DNA of 64,000 bases. Source: Chitinophagaceae bacterium (lineage in GTDB: Bacteria; Bacteroidota; Bacteroidia; Chitinophagales; UBA10324). Shown here piece by piece: positions 1 through 8,593 of the stretch. Below the pieces are notes generated by a model. It was not told the origin of the DNA. It was given only the letters and a program-made list of their open reading frames with translations, and did no database searches. The stretch covers positions 62,001 through 126,000 of the forward strand of contig JADJAG010000007.1 in NCBI GenBank assembly GCA_016704325.1, in the 5' to 3' direction. Position numbers and translations under genes: made by a program. The first letter of the stretch is position 1; each line of letters starts with the position of its first letter.

Positions 1-1
1 T

Positions 2-562
2 CGGCAGCAGCTGCAACCACATTTTCTGTTTAACAGTTTGAATTCCATTAACGCTTTGATTGGTTCACGACCGGATGAAGCCCGATTAATGATTCAGCAA
101 CTGGCTGACTTTTTAAGAGGCACGCTAAAGAAAGATGATCAGCAATGGGCATCGTTGTCAGATGAACTTAAGCATTTGCAGTTGTATCTTGAAATAGAGA
201 AAGTAAGATTCGGCCACCGGTTGTTGACAGAAGTTACTATTGCAGCAGACACGGAAGGATTAACAATCCCTTCATTGCTGCTGCAACCTATTGTCGAAAA
301 TGCAATTAAATTTGGCTTGTATGATATGACCGATTCAATTTGTATTCGTATTCAAACCAGGAAATCTGTAGGTCAGCTGGTAATTGAAGTGCAGAACCCT
401 TACGATCCTGCAACAGCAACGGCAGCTGGCGGCACCGGTTTCGGATTAAATTCAATTCAGCGGCGGTTATATTTGTTATTTGGACGCAACGACCTTTTGC
501 TTACCAAGGCAGGTAGTAATTTGTTTACCACAACAATAATAATTCCACAGCAAAATGATTAA
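2..562 (+). CDS. LytS/YehU-type sensor histidine kinase, C-terminal part (cut by window edge)
   Basis: The reading frame is open from base 2, so the gene starts outside the window. The visible part begins with the His_kinase (PF06580) signature QPHFLFNSLN, whose histidine (codon at 20-22) is the expected phosphoacceptor. The ATPase part follows, with PIVENAIKFG (N box) and GTGFGLNSIQRRL (G box). Family knowledge: such kinases sit in the inner membrane and phosphorylate a LytTR response regulator. The next gene is exactly that and overlaps by 8 bases, so the pair is co-translated. The sensing region is not visible, so the signal is unknown. A TTG at 38 is only an internal codon, not a start. 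Confidence 0.93.
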   Translation, partial: RQQLQPHFLFNSLNSINALIGSRPDEARLMIQQLADFLRGTLKKDDQQWASLSDELKHLQLYLEIEKVRFGHRLLTEVTIAADTEGLTIPSLLLQPIVENAIKFGLYDMTDSICIRIQTRKSVGQLVIEVQNPYDPATATAAGGTGFGLNSIQRRLYLLFGRNDLLLTKAGSNLFTTTIIIPQQND

Positions 563-1298
563 GGTCGTTATCATAGATGATGAGCCCCTGGCAAGATCAA
601 TGGTCAGCGAATACCTGCAACAGTATCAGGAGGTGAAAGTTGTGCAGGAATGTGGAGATGGGTTTGAAGGACTAAAAGCCATTCAGCAGCAACAGCCTGA
701 CCTTATCTTCCTCGATATACAAATGCCCAAGATCAATGGCTTTGAAATGCTGGAACTGCTGGAACAACCACCGGCGGTAATATTTACCACGGCATTCGAT
801 GCTTATGCAATTAAAGCGTTCGACATTCATGCAATAGATTATTTACTGAAACCTTTCAGCAAAGACCGGTTTGATCAAGCCATGCAGAAGTGGATGGAAC
901 AATATAAAACCGGAACAGGCCAGGAGCAGGTAAAAAAGATGTTGGAGCAGGTTCCAACATCACCTGCTTATCAGCATCGCATAGTAGTAAAAGTGGGAGG
1001 GAAGATCAGGATTATTCCGGTCCATGATATTCAATATCTTGAAGCGGCAGATGACTATGTAAAGATTAATACCGCCGAAGGGTATTTTCTGAAAACAAAA
1101 ACGATGAATTATTTTGAGCAGTCGATGGATCCACATCAATTTGTGAGGACGCATCGTTCGTTTATAGTTAATGTACAACTCATTACACGCATTGACCCAT
1201 ATGAAAAGGATGGTCATCTTGCAATTCTGAAAACCGGAGGTAAGATTCCGGTAAGTAAAACAGGATATGCAAAGTTAAAACAGGTGCTGGGATTGTAA
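555..1298 (+). CDS. LytTR family DNA-binding response regulator
   Basis: 247 residues. The N-terminal receiver domain (about 1-120) has the acidic pocket DDE at 8-10, phosphoacceptor Asp54 in FLDIQMPK and the conserved Lys in LLKPF. The C-terminal LytTR domain (about 140-245) contains the typical RIIPVHDIQYLEAADDYVK stretch and FVRTHRSFIVN. The ATG overlaps the 3' end of the upstream kinase gene, giving a classical two-gene two-component unit. Its target genes cannot be read from the window. The length is normal for the family. Confidence 0.95.
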   Translation: MIKVVIIDDEPLARSMVSEYLQQYQEVKVVQECGDGFEGLKAIQQQQPDLIFLDIQMPKINGFEMLELLEQPPAVIFTTAFDAYAIKAFDIHAIDYLLKPFSKDRFDQAMQKWMEQYKTGTGQEQVKKMLEQVPTSPAYQHRIVVKVGGKIRIIPVHDIQYLEAADDYVKINTAEGYFLKTKTMNYFEQSMDPHQFVRTHRSFIVNVQLITRIDPYEKDGHLAILKTGGKIPVSKTGYAKLKQVLGL

Positions 1299-1327
1299 GA
1301 GTGATTGACATCAAGCATATTTTGAAG

Positions 1328-2065
1328 TTAGCCTGGCCTTCCCACCTTTAGAATTATTGGAAAGAAAACAGGCTTCCTTTCTTCATCAATCCAAATTTCT
1401 GATAATTTTTTTCGGACTTCTTCCACAGGATTTATTTGGTGTTGCCTGATGTAATGCTGTACTGCAGACCATGTATTTAAAAAGCCGACCAGGTCATGTA
1501 ACGACCAATTGTAATTCATGCTGAATGCCGGTGTTTGCATTTCCTGAAATGGAAATGGAATAGTCGAATAATGGTTATCAATGTATTTTCTTTCCGGGTC
1601 CCAACAAAGATGAAGGGTTTCGGAATAAAATTGTTGAATGATTGTATCTATTCCGGGTTCAATCGAGAACAACGGGTATCCAATTACAACGATCAGGCCG
1701 TTTGGTTTCAGTGTGCGTCTTACTTCACGATAGAAAGCTTCAAAATTGAACCAATGAATGGCTTGTGCTACAGTAATAAGGTCAACGGATGCGTCGGGAA
1801 GGGATGATTGTTCTGCGCTTTCAACCCTGTACTCAATATTGGATTTTTGAAGGGCATGGTTCAACTGATTCTCGCTGATATCGGTTGCAATTACCTGATT
1901 GAAGTATTCTGCAAGTAAGTTGGCGACCTGGCCATTTCCGGTAGCAACGTCCCATGCCAGGTGGTGTTCTTTAAGAAGGGGCATTAAAAATCCGAATAAT
2001 TCCTCAGGATAGTGTGGCCGGTATTTCGCATAGTCTATTGACTGCCGGGAAAAATTGTCTTTCAT
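1328..2065 (-). CDS. Class I SAM-dependent methyltransferase
   Basis: 245 residues if started at the ATG at 2065, whose product opens MKDNFSRQSIDYAKYRP as is typical for this family. The open frame reaches 2131, but the extra 22 residues look non-conserved. The Methyltransf_11 fold is visible: motif I WDVATGNGQVANLL, the acidic strand-2 end VIATDIS and a post-motif QAIHWFNFEAFYREVRRTLKPNG. The substrate is unknown. The gene converges on the LytTR regulator, with 29 bases between the stops, and stands alone. Confidence 0.88.
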   Translation of the reverse strand: MKDNFSRQSIDYAKYRPHYPEELFGFLMPLLKEHHLAWDVATGNGQVANLLAEYFNQVIATDISENQLNHALQKSNIEYRVESAEQSSLPDASVDLITVAQAIHWFNFEAFYREVRRTLKPNGLIVVIGYPLFSIEPGIDTIIQQFYSETLHLCWDPERKYIDNHYSTIPFPFQEMQTPAFSMNYNWSLHDLVGFLNTWSAVQHYIRQHQINPVEEVRKKLSEIWIDEERKPVFFPIILKVGRPG

Positions 2066-2138
2066 TTGACACTTGTTACTGTTTCGAAGATAAGATTTTG
2101 GATTATTAATAGTTTCAGCCACAGTTATCATTCACGGC

Positions 2139-2332
2139 GGGTGTACGACAAATTGAATATAGATTATTGGGTGTTGAATTTGAGTATTGAGTATTAAGTA
2201 TTTGAGTAAGAGAGTAAATTAGCGTAGTGATTACAGAATGGCAAGTAATCGGCTTCGCCGCAGCAATTTAACCATTTAGCCATTTAACCCACCAACCATT
2301 GCTTGACAAGATGAACGAATTGTCGTATACCC
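2139..2332. repeat. Intergenic TIR-bounded repeat element (copy A)
   Basis: The 347-base gap between 2066 and 2412 holds no gene. It is bounded by GGGTGTACGACAAATTG at 2139-2155 and an imperfect inverted copy, GAATTGTCGTATACCC, at 2317-2332. The interior starts with an AT-rich stretch built on TTGAATAT/GAGTATTGAG words and ends in short direct repeats (CATTTAGCCATTTAACC). Similar termini occur at 37429-37561 and around 42232-42797. I see no ORF inside, so this is a MITE-like or hairpin-forming intergenic element. Confidence 0.55.
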
Positions 2333-2412
2333 TTCACTGCAAGGGTAGTATGGTATTGTTTAATAAGCTTTATTTTGCGCGTAATCACACTTACAAGTAT
2401 TTTTAATGAGGT

Positions 2413-4071
2413 ATGTCGAATCAGATCATTGTTTTTGTTTTATTGCTTTTTGGAGTCACTTTGTTATCTGTTGTTGCGGATAAGATTAAGACATCCTATC
2501 CAATTGTACTGGTATTGGCAGGGCTATTGATCTGGCTGATTCCCGGAGTGCCGGTAATCAAACTTGATCCAGATGTGGTATTCCTGATTTTTCTTCCGCC
2601 ACTACTTTATGCAGCAGCCTGGGGAACGTCGTGGAATGATTTCTGGAAAGCAAAACGGCCGATTATGCTCCTTGCATTCGGATTAGTGCTGACCACTTCA
2701 GCTATTGTTGCATTCTTCTCAGTGTGGCTTATTCCGGGCTTCACGCTCGCTTTGGGATTTCTGCTTGGTGGTATTATCTCTCCGCCTGATGCAGTAGCAG
2801 CTACATCGGTTGTAAAAAACCTAAAAATTCCAAAAAGGCTGGCCACCGTATTGGAAGGAGAAAGCCTGGTGAATGATGCTTCGAGTTTGATTGTGTTTCG
2901 ATTTGCAGTGGCTGCAATTATTAGCGGGCAGTTTTCAATTGTAGCTGCTTCGGGGCAGTTTTTTTTGGTAGTAGTAATGGGTGTGGTGATTGGTCTTGCC
3001 ATTGCACATATTGTATATGTGATACACCGTTTCATTCCCACTTCACCGAGTGCTGATACTGCCATTACTTTGATTTCGCCTTACCTCGCTTACCTGGTGG
3101 CAGAGCATTTTCATTTTTCCGGTGTACTGGCAGTGGTAAGTGCAGGATTGTTTCTCTCCTTTCGCGCTACTGATATTTTTTCATACGAAACACGTTTACA
3201 AGCTACGGGGGTCTGGTCTACCATTGTATTTATGCTGAATGGAGTCGTGTTTGTGTTAATCGGTCTTCAATTGCCGAACATCATTGAAGATCTTGATGGC
3301 TTCACCGTTTGGCAGGCAATAGGATATGGCGTCATGATCAGCCTGGTAATCATTCTTGTGAGAATAACCTGGGTGTACCCGGGAGCATTCATTCCAAGAA
3401 TGTTGTTTCGAAGCATTCGTGAAACAGAAGCCAACCCCGGATGGAAGCCCGTATTTGTACTGGGCTGGAGTGGTATGCGTGGTGTTGTCTCGCTGGCTTC
3501 AGCACTTGCCGTACCGCTTACATTGCAGGATGGAACAGACTTCCCATTTCGAAACCTGATCTTGTTCATCACCTTTTGTGTTATCCTGATTACGCTGGTG
3601 GTGCAAGGACTTTCGTTGCCATGGATCATTCGCTTACTTAAAATTCAAGCGGAAGAGGACGGCGCAGCTGAAGAGAAAAATATCCGTATGCATCTTGCCT
3701 ATATGGCCATTGAAAGGATAGAATCTAACTATGCACAGAAGGATGCTACACGCGATGCCCTTCATCATATAAAAACAAAGTATGAACGCAAGATTGACCA
3801 GATACATCAACGTATGCTCACTCTTGATGCGAAACGTCATTCCGCAGAAGTCTTTCATGAATACACCAGGGTGCAGCTTCAGATGGTACAATTTGAGCGG
3901 GATCAGTTGCACCAGCTTCGACGCAACAATAAATTCAGTGAGGAAGTAATTCGTAAGCTGGAATATGAAGCGGATCTCGAAGAAGCTGTTTTACGGCAAC
4001 AGATGCAACATAAAGATGCAGTTGTTACAGATCAATTACCCGACGATTCCATTTCAAAATTTGACATTTAG
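2413..4071 (+). CDS. Na+/H+ antiporter, CPA1 family
   Basis: 552 residues. About twelve hydrophobic segments fill the first 400 residues, followed by a charged, helical cytoplasmic tail of about 140 residues. Family motifs of bacterial CPA1 exchangers are visible: FLPPLLYAAAWGTSW near the start, GGIISPPDAVAAT and EGESLVNDASSLI. The GESLVNDAS Asp is the ion-binding residue of the family. GMRGVVSLASALA is also present. It would exchange Na+ (or K+) for H+ at the inner membrane in pH and salt homeostasis. It converges with the kdp-linked kinase, and the two stops overlap by 4 bases (4068-4071). K+ versus Na+ preference cannot be told from sequence. Confidence 0.93.
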   Translation: MSNQIIVFVLLLFGVTLLSVVADKIKTSYPIVLVLAGLLIWLIPGVPVIKLDPDVVFLIFLPPLLYAAAWGTSWNDFWKAKRPIMLLAFGLVLTTSAIVAFFSVWLIPGFTLALGFLLGGIISPPDAVAATSVVKNLKIPKRLATVLEGESLVNDASSLIVFRFAVAAIISGQFSIVAASGQFFLVVVMGVVIGLAIAHIVYVIHRFIPTSPSADTAITLISPYLAYLVAEHFHFSGVLAVVSAGLFLSFRATDIFSYETRLQATGVWSTIVFMLNGVVFVLIGLQLPNIIEDLDGFTVWQAIGYGVMISLVIILVRITWVYPGAFIPRMLFRSIRETEANPGWKPVFVLGWSGMRGVVSLASALAVPLTLQDGTDFPFRNLILFITFCVILITLVVQGLSLPWIIRLLKIQAEEDGAAEEKNIRMHLAYMAIERIESNYAQKDATRDALHHIKTKYERKIDQIHQRMLTLDAKRHSAEVFHEYTRVQLQMVQFERDQLHQLRRNNKFSEEVIRKLEYEADLEEAVLRQQMQHKDAVVTDQLPDDSISKFDI

Positions 4072-5759
4072 ACCGGGAAAGAAAAATAAAAAGTGCTTCC
4101 GGTTCCGATTTCACTGGTGGCCCAGATCTTGCCGCCTTGTGTAAGTATAAATTCTTTTGAAATTGCCAGTCCAAGTCCTGTTCCGGATTTGGAGTGATCT
4201 GCCCCTGGTACTTTAAAGAAGCGCTCAAAGATTTTATCCAGGAAGCGTTGTTCAATTCCGGGGCCTGCATCTTTCACATAAAAAATGAGCTCACTATTTT
4301 TTTCAAGCGATTGTACGGTGATCTGTGAATTTTCCGGACTGTAGCGGATGGCATTGCTAAGCAAATTGACCATCACCCAGGCGGTTTTTTCAAGATCGCA
4401 TATTACTCCTGGTAAATGATCATCGCAGACAATATTGAGTGAGATATTTTTTTGTTCAGCCTGTATTTTTAATGCCTGGCAAGCGTAATCGATAATTTGT
4501 TTAGGCTGTACACGCTGTTTCTGCAACTGTATATTGCCTGTTTCAACCTGTGCCAGGTCGAGCAACTCTCCGGTAATTTTTAATAACCGTTGAGCATCTT
4601 CCTTAATATTGATGATCAGTTTCTCTTGTTCGCTGTTTACAGTTCCCACGCGCTTGTCTTCCAGAAGTTTCAGGCTCATCTTGATTGAAGAAATCGGTGT
4701 TTTAAGTTCATGGGAAATAGTGGCTATGAAATTGGTTTTTGCTATATCAAGTTCTCGGAATGAAGTAATGTTTTTTAGTATGATAACCTGGCCGATCGGT
4801 GTATCGTTGGCAGTGATAGGGTACAATTCTTTTGTGAAATAGGATTCTTTGCCTTCAGCGTAAATTTTTAAAGGCTTAATGCTTTTTTCCGGGCTGATCA
4901 GCGTACGGAGCAGATCGTTGCGAACAGCTACATCCGGTGCGTATTTTCCAAGCAGGTCTTCTTCGGGTATGGCCAGCAGTTTTAGCGCCTGCTCATTGGC
5001 AAAGAGGATTACATTTTTTTCATTAAAACCAATAATGGCATCCTGCATATTGTTGATGATGGTCTCAATGCGTTTCTTTTCAAAGATGATTTTAGCAAGA
5101 TTACTGTTTTCATACTGATCAAGCCTGGAAGCCATGGTGTTGAAAGCCTGTGCTAATTCTCCGAACTCATCATCAGACTTAAAATGCAGCCGTTGTGAAT
5201 AATTCTTGTTGGCAACCTCGCGGATACCTGCTGTCATTTCGCGGATTGGATTGGCGATGTAACCCGGAAAATTGATGATGAAAGAAAGTGAAATCAAAAG
5301 GCAAATGCTGCTGATGATAGCGATATACATCTTGGCATTTTCAGCCGTTTTTAATGCCGCTGAATTTTTGCCGACTATGGCATTCATGTTCAGATCAATA
5401 ATCCGGTAGATGAAGAAACGCATTGAATTGATCCGTGTGATGGAAGTGTCGTTGACGAGTTGTTGAAACTGTGCTCTTAAAGTAGTGGTCAGTTCCAGCT
5501 CACCTGTTTCTGTAATGTTTTTTTCTTGCCGTTCTATTGCGCTCTTGAATTTAGCATGCCATGAAGTATCGGAAGCAACATAGAGGTCAAGTGCTTCCAG
5601 CATATCCCCTGAAAATTCAAGGCTTTCATAATTTGCTTTAAGAATGGCTTTTGAATCATTAGCCAGGCGGTTGATATAGAAGATGCTTACCGCTGTTATC
5701 AGGATGATAACAATAAACAGGAAAAGCAATCCAAGAGAAAGTTTAACCTTTATTTTCAT
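4068..5759 (-). CDS. HAMP-PAS sensor histidine kinase at the end of the kdp operon
   Basis: 563 residues. One N-terminal membrane helix (about 8-29), an extracytoplasmic loop, a second helix (about 145-167), a HAMP linker, a PAS-like region (NNMQDAIIGFNEKN), HisKA with phosphoacceptor His in TISHELKTPISS, and HATPase_c with N box NLLSNAIRYSP, G1 DAGPGI and G2 GTGLGLAIS. It starts 5 bases after the separate KdpD N-terminal gene. In E. coli both parts form one KdpD protein, whereas here they are split, as is common in Bacteroidota. It probably works with the KdpD N-terminal protein in sensing K+ limitation. No KdpE-type regulator is adjacent. The sigma-54 regulator at 14118-15458 is the plausible partner (inference). 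Confidence 0.92.
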   Translation of the reverse strand: MKIKVKLSLGLLFLFIVIILITAVSIFYINRLANDSKAILKANYESLEFSGDMLEALDLYVASDTSWHAKFKSAIERQEKNITETGELELTTTLRAQFQQLVNDTSITRINSMRFFIYRIIDLNMNAIVGKNSAALKTAENAKMYIAIISSICLLISLSFIINFPGYIANPIREMTAGIREVANKNYSQRLHFKSDDEFGELAQAFNTMASRLDQYENSNLAKIIFEKKRIETIINNMQDAIIGFNEKNVILFANEQALKLLAIPEEDLLGKYAPDVAVRNDLLRTLISPEKSIKPLKIYAEGKESYFTKELYPITANDTPIGQVIILKNITSFRELDIAKTNFIATISHELKTPISSIKMSLKLLEDKRVGTVNSEQEKLIINIKEDAQRLLKITGELLDLAQVETGNIQLQKQRVQPKQIIDYACQALKIQAEQKNISLNIVCDDHLPGVICDLEKTAWVMVNLLSNAIRYSPENSQITVQSLEKNSELIFYVKDAGPGIEQRFLDKIFERFFKVPGADHSKSGTGLGLAISKEFILTQGGKIWATSEIGTGSTFYFSFPV

Positions 5760-5764
5760 GGTAA

Positions 5765-6892
5765 TCAGGATAATATGATGAGATCAATATCGAGTTTAGG
5801 CATTTTACCAAGCAATTGATTGAATAAACTCCGTTTCATCATCCAATGTAACCAGTTTAGTTGTGGACGGCCAATGCAGATGGTTGTGATATTTTTTTGA
5901 GCTGCCGTTTGCAGGATTGCGCGGGCTACATTATTGTTTTTTTCACGAATTACTTCAGCACCCAGTTCGGTAGCCATTTTAAAATTATTGATCAGGTGTC
6001 GTTGTGCGGCCAGGCCAATCTTGTCAGGATGCTCTTTCGCTGTCTGAACATAAAGTACAAACCATTTTGAGTTATAGTAAGCAGCTAATCTTGCAGTTTT
6101 TCTGATCAGCATGGCAGCATTCGTGTGATTGCTGTTGATGCATGCCAGGAAACGTTCATGGCGCAGGGCTGCGTTGCCCGTCACTTCCATTTCAATTTTC
6201 CGTTCCACTTGGGAAGCTACTTCTTTCAATGCCAATTCACGCAACTGCAAAATTTTGTCGGACTGAAAAAAATTCCTGAGGGCACTTTCCACTTTTGCGA
6301 TGTCGTAGATCTTACCTTCTTTGAGGCGCGAGATCAGTTCATCGGCCGTGAGATCAATATTTACCACTTCATCAGCCATGCGCAGCACGTTATCCGGAAC
6401 TCGTTCCCGCACATTGATGCCGGTTATTACTTCCACTTCTTCATTCAGGCTTTCTATATGCTGAATATTCAAAGCACTGATCACATTGATCCCGGCATTC
6501 AGTATGTCGAGTACATCCTGCCAGCGTTTCTCATTGCTGCTGCCTTCGATATTGGTATGTGCAAGTTCATCTACAATTACCACTTCGGGGCGAATATTGA
6601 TGATGGCCTGTACATCCATTTCCTCCAGTTCTTTTCCTTTGTAAAAAAGTCTCCTCCTTGGAATTACAGGAATACCTTCTACCAGGGCAATTGTTTCAGG
6701 CCGGTTATGCGGTTCGATGTAACCAATCTTAATATCAATACCGCTTTTTAAAAGTGAATGTGCCTCCTGCAACATTCGGTAGGTTTTACCTACACCTGCA
6801 CTCATGCCTATATAAATCTTAAATTTTCCGCGCCTCGACTTTTTGATAAGGTCAAGAAAATATTCAACGCTATGTTCCTTGTCAGTATTCAA
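5765..6892 (-). CDS. kdpD: Stand-alone KdpD N-terminal sensor domain protein with Usp domain
   Basis: 375 residues, corresponding to only the cytoplasmic N-terminal half of classical KdpD. The KdpD domain (about residues 18-225) has Walker A GMSAGVGKTYRML, the FKIYIG lead-in and Walker B-like VVIVDELAHTN. A universal-stress-protein-like domain follows (about 245-370). There are no membrane helices, no dimerisation helix and no ATPase kinase domain; those are in the next gene. Its ATG overlaps the stop of the porin gene by 4 bases (ATGA). Known role of the domain: sensing K+ or ATP status and controlling the kinase:phosphatase balance. Here it must act in trans on the neighbouring kinase. Confidence 0.93.
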   Translation of the reverse strand: MNTDKEHSVEYFLDLIKKSRRGKFKIYIGMSAGVGKTYRMLQEAHSLLKSGIDIKIGYIEPHNRPETIALVEGIPVIPRRRLFYKGKELEEMDVQAIINIRPEVVIVDELAHTNIEGSSNEKRWQDVLDILNAGINVISALNIQHIESLNEEVEVITGINVRERVPDNVLRMADEVVNIDLTADELISRLKEGKIYDIAKVESALRNFFQSDKILQLRELALKEVASQVERKIEMEVTGNAALRHERFLACINSNHTNAAMLIRKTARLAAYYNSKWFVLYVQTAKEHPDKIGLAAQRHLINNFKMATELGAEVIREKNNNVARAILQTAAQKNITTICIGRPQLNWLHWMMKRSLFNQLLGKMPKLDIDLIILS

Positions 6893-7965
6893 AATGCTAT
6901 GGATAATGAGGTAGCTGCTAAGGTAAAGGTGTTCTTCGATACCTCATCCTTATAAAAAATGTCGTCCTTGCTGTGGAATGCCCTTAATTCAATTCTCCAA
7001 AGCACATTCCTGAGAAGCGCATAATCGAGGTTTGCGGAAAAGCCGGATGTCTGGAACCCATTTTCAGTTCCCGTGTAGATGATGATGCCGTTTTTATCAG
7101 CATAGAGCTCTCCTCTTCCTGCAATAGCAATTTTTTCAGTCAGTTGATATCTTAGAATCAAGACAGGACTGAATAAGTTGTTATAGTCATTGCTTTCCGA
7201 GCTTTTTTGTTCTATGCCGAAATCAAATCCTGCTGTAATTCCAAACCGGTCGGTGGGATGAAAAATGCCATAAAAATTCTGGTAGAAACGCATTTGCTTC
7301 AAAGAGTCGGGTTTTTCATTTCCAATGAACGTGCTATAGTTCAGGCTCACTTTTGCGCCCGGAGTATAAGTGATTTGCGTACCGAATGCAGGGGTGTTGT
7401 TTCCCTCCGCACGTGCAATGCGTTGCCAGCCATTCAATACCAAAGCGGCGAGATACCATTTGCTGTTTTGAGAAGCGTAACCAAGTTTGATTCCGCTTTC
7501 GTAGTAAGGTGTATTCTCTGCAATAATGGAGCGGGTAAGCGCAGCGCAGTCTTTTCCTATAGCGCTTTCAAAACCTATGTGAGAGGGTAGGATACCGGCA
7601 TCGAGCCATAGATTTTTTGTCTTACTAAGTTTCAATCCTATGTTAGCCTGCCAAACGTGGCGGAGTAAATCTTGTTCAGCCGATAAATTGTATTGCGGAT
7701 AGGTGCCTGCCATCAGTCCAAAATTTCCACGTACTCTTTGCGATGAATAACTTGCATTTGCATAGCCAAGGTTGAGATTAACTTCATTATGTCTTTTAAA
7801 ATTATACAGGAAGGAAGGAAGTTCGTGATTTTCCGGCCGGTTCAGATCATAACAGTAATAGACTTCCGCATAACCGGAAAATTTTAAGTTTCCTTTTAAA
7901 CTATCTGCCTGGCCAAATGAAAGGTGATTTATGGCGATGAGTGCCAGTAATAATAATTTTTTCAT
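6889..7965 (-). CDS. Outer-membrane porin-like beta-barrel protein inside kdp operon
   Basis: 358 residues with a clear signal peptide (MKKLLLLALIAINHLSFGQ) and alternating amphipathic strands rich in aromatic residues (YAEVYYCYDLN, NLGYANASYS, FYQNFYGIF, LDYALLRNVLWRIELRAF), ending in a hydrophobic strand (TLAATSLSIAF) as barrels do. It lies 8 bases after kdpC and overlaps kdpD by 4 bases, so it is part of the kdp transcript. Inference from context: it could let K+ across the outer membrane when K+ is scarce. This is a Gram-negative Bacteroidota addition not found in the E. coli operon. Substrate selectivity cannot be read from the sequence. Confidence 0.85.
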   Translation of the reverse strand: MKKLLLLALIAINHLSFGQADSLKGNLKFSGYAEVYYCYDLNRPENHELPSFLYNFKRHNEVNLNLGYANASYSSQRVRGNFGLMAGTYPQYNLSAEQDLLRHVWQANIGLKLSKTKNLWLDAGILPSHIGFESAIGKDCAALTRSIIAENTPYYESGIKLGYASQNSKWYLAALVLNGWQRIARAEGNNTPAFGTQITYTPGAKVSLNYSTFIGNEKPDSLKQMRFYQNFYGIFHPTDRFGITAGFDFGIEQKSSESNDYNNLFSPVLILRYQLTEKIAIAGRGELYADKNGIIIYTGTENGFQTSGFSANLDYALLRNVLWRIELRAFHSKDDIFYKDEVSKNTFTLAATSLSIAF

Positions 7966-7973
7966 GGTTTGAA

Positions 7974-8582
7974 TTATTTGAGATTGTCTAAAGCAAGGTT
8001 GAGTTTAAGGACATTTACCTTCGTAGTACCGAATAAATTCAGCAGCGGTTTTTCTACGTGTTCATTTATAAGTGCGAACAACTTTTCTTCCTGGATGTTT
8101 CTTGTTTTTGCGATTCTGGAGACCTGCACCATAGCACCTTGTGGTGAAAGGTTTGGATCCTGTCCGCTGCCGGAAGCTGTAACCAACTCTGATGGAATCT
8201 CAGATTTTTTTACGCCGGGGTTGTGAGCAAGAAATGTATCAATTCTCGATTGCACCTGTGCAAGGTAATCGGGATTTGTGGGTCCTTTATTGCTGCCGCC
8301 ACTTCCTGCGCCATTATAATCGACAGCAGATGGCCGCGACCAGAAATATTTGTCGTCGGTGAATTTTTGACCGATGTTGGTGTAGTAGTATTTTCTTGTG
8401 GCGACACGATGTGTCGTAGTGGCGACACGATGCGTCGTGTCGGTACTAACAAGAATAATTTCCCCCCGGCCACCGTTCGGGGCAAGTTGGGCAATTCCCA
8501 ACATAGCTACTGTATATACACCACAGAAAAGGCCGATGCAACAGAGGGTAAGGATAATTGATGGAAGCAAATTGTTTTTCAT
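7974..8582 (-). CDS. kdpC: K+-transporting ATPase subunit C, carrying an in-frame REP insertion
   Basis: 202 residues. One N-terminal membrane helix (about 7-30), then a periplasmic domain with the KdpC signatures YFWSRPSAVDYN, GSGGSNKGPTNPDYL and TASGSGQDPNLSPQGA. KdpC stabilises the KdpFABC complex and assists ATP use by KdpB. Odd: near residues 46-61 the protein contains a duplicated THRVAT segment where other KdpC proteins have a short linker. The DNA encoding it (8399-8446) is two units of the same palindromic repeat that flanks the transposase at 13.2-14.1 kb. The reading frame is kept, and the insert lies between the membrane helix and the folded domain, so the protein may still work. 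Confidence 0.93.
   Translation of the reverse strand: MKNNLLPSIILTLCCIGLFCGVYTVAMLGIAQLAPNGGRGEIILVSTDTTHRVATTTHRVATRKYYYTNIGQKFTDDKYFWSRPSAVDYNGAGSGGSNKGPTNPDYLAQVQSRIDTFLAHNPGVKKSEIPSELVTASGSGQDPNLSPQGAMVQVSRIAKTRNIQEEKLFALINEHVEKPLLNLFGTTKVNVLKLNLALDNLK
8399..8446. repeat. Two REP-like palindromes inserted within kdpC
   Basis: Two consecutive units of the form GTGGCGACACGATGYGTCG; the second continues to TGTCGGTAC. They match the consensus GTGGCGACGCGATGCATCG of the units around the REP-associated transposase. Each is a near-perfect palindrome and open in the kdpC frame, giving a repeated THRVAT peptide. This is the only copy I saw inside a coding region. Confidence 0.8.
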
Positions 8583-8593
8583 GCTGTGGTACT

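Noticed and set aside
2607..3629. Minus-strand ORFs inside the Na+/H+ antiporter gene
   Set aside because: Shadows of a clearly conserved membrane protein frame.
6125..6751. 208-codon plus-strand ORF inside kdpD
   Set aside because: Antisense shadow of kdpD, no recognisable motifs.
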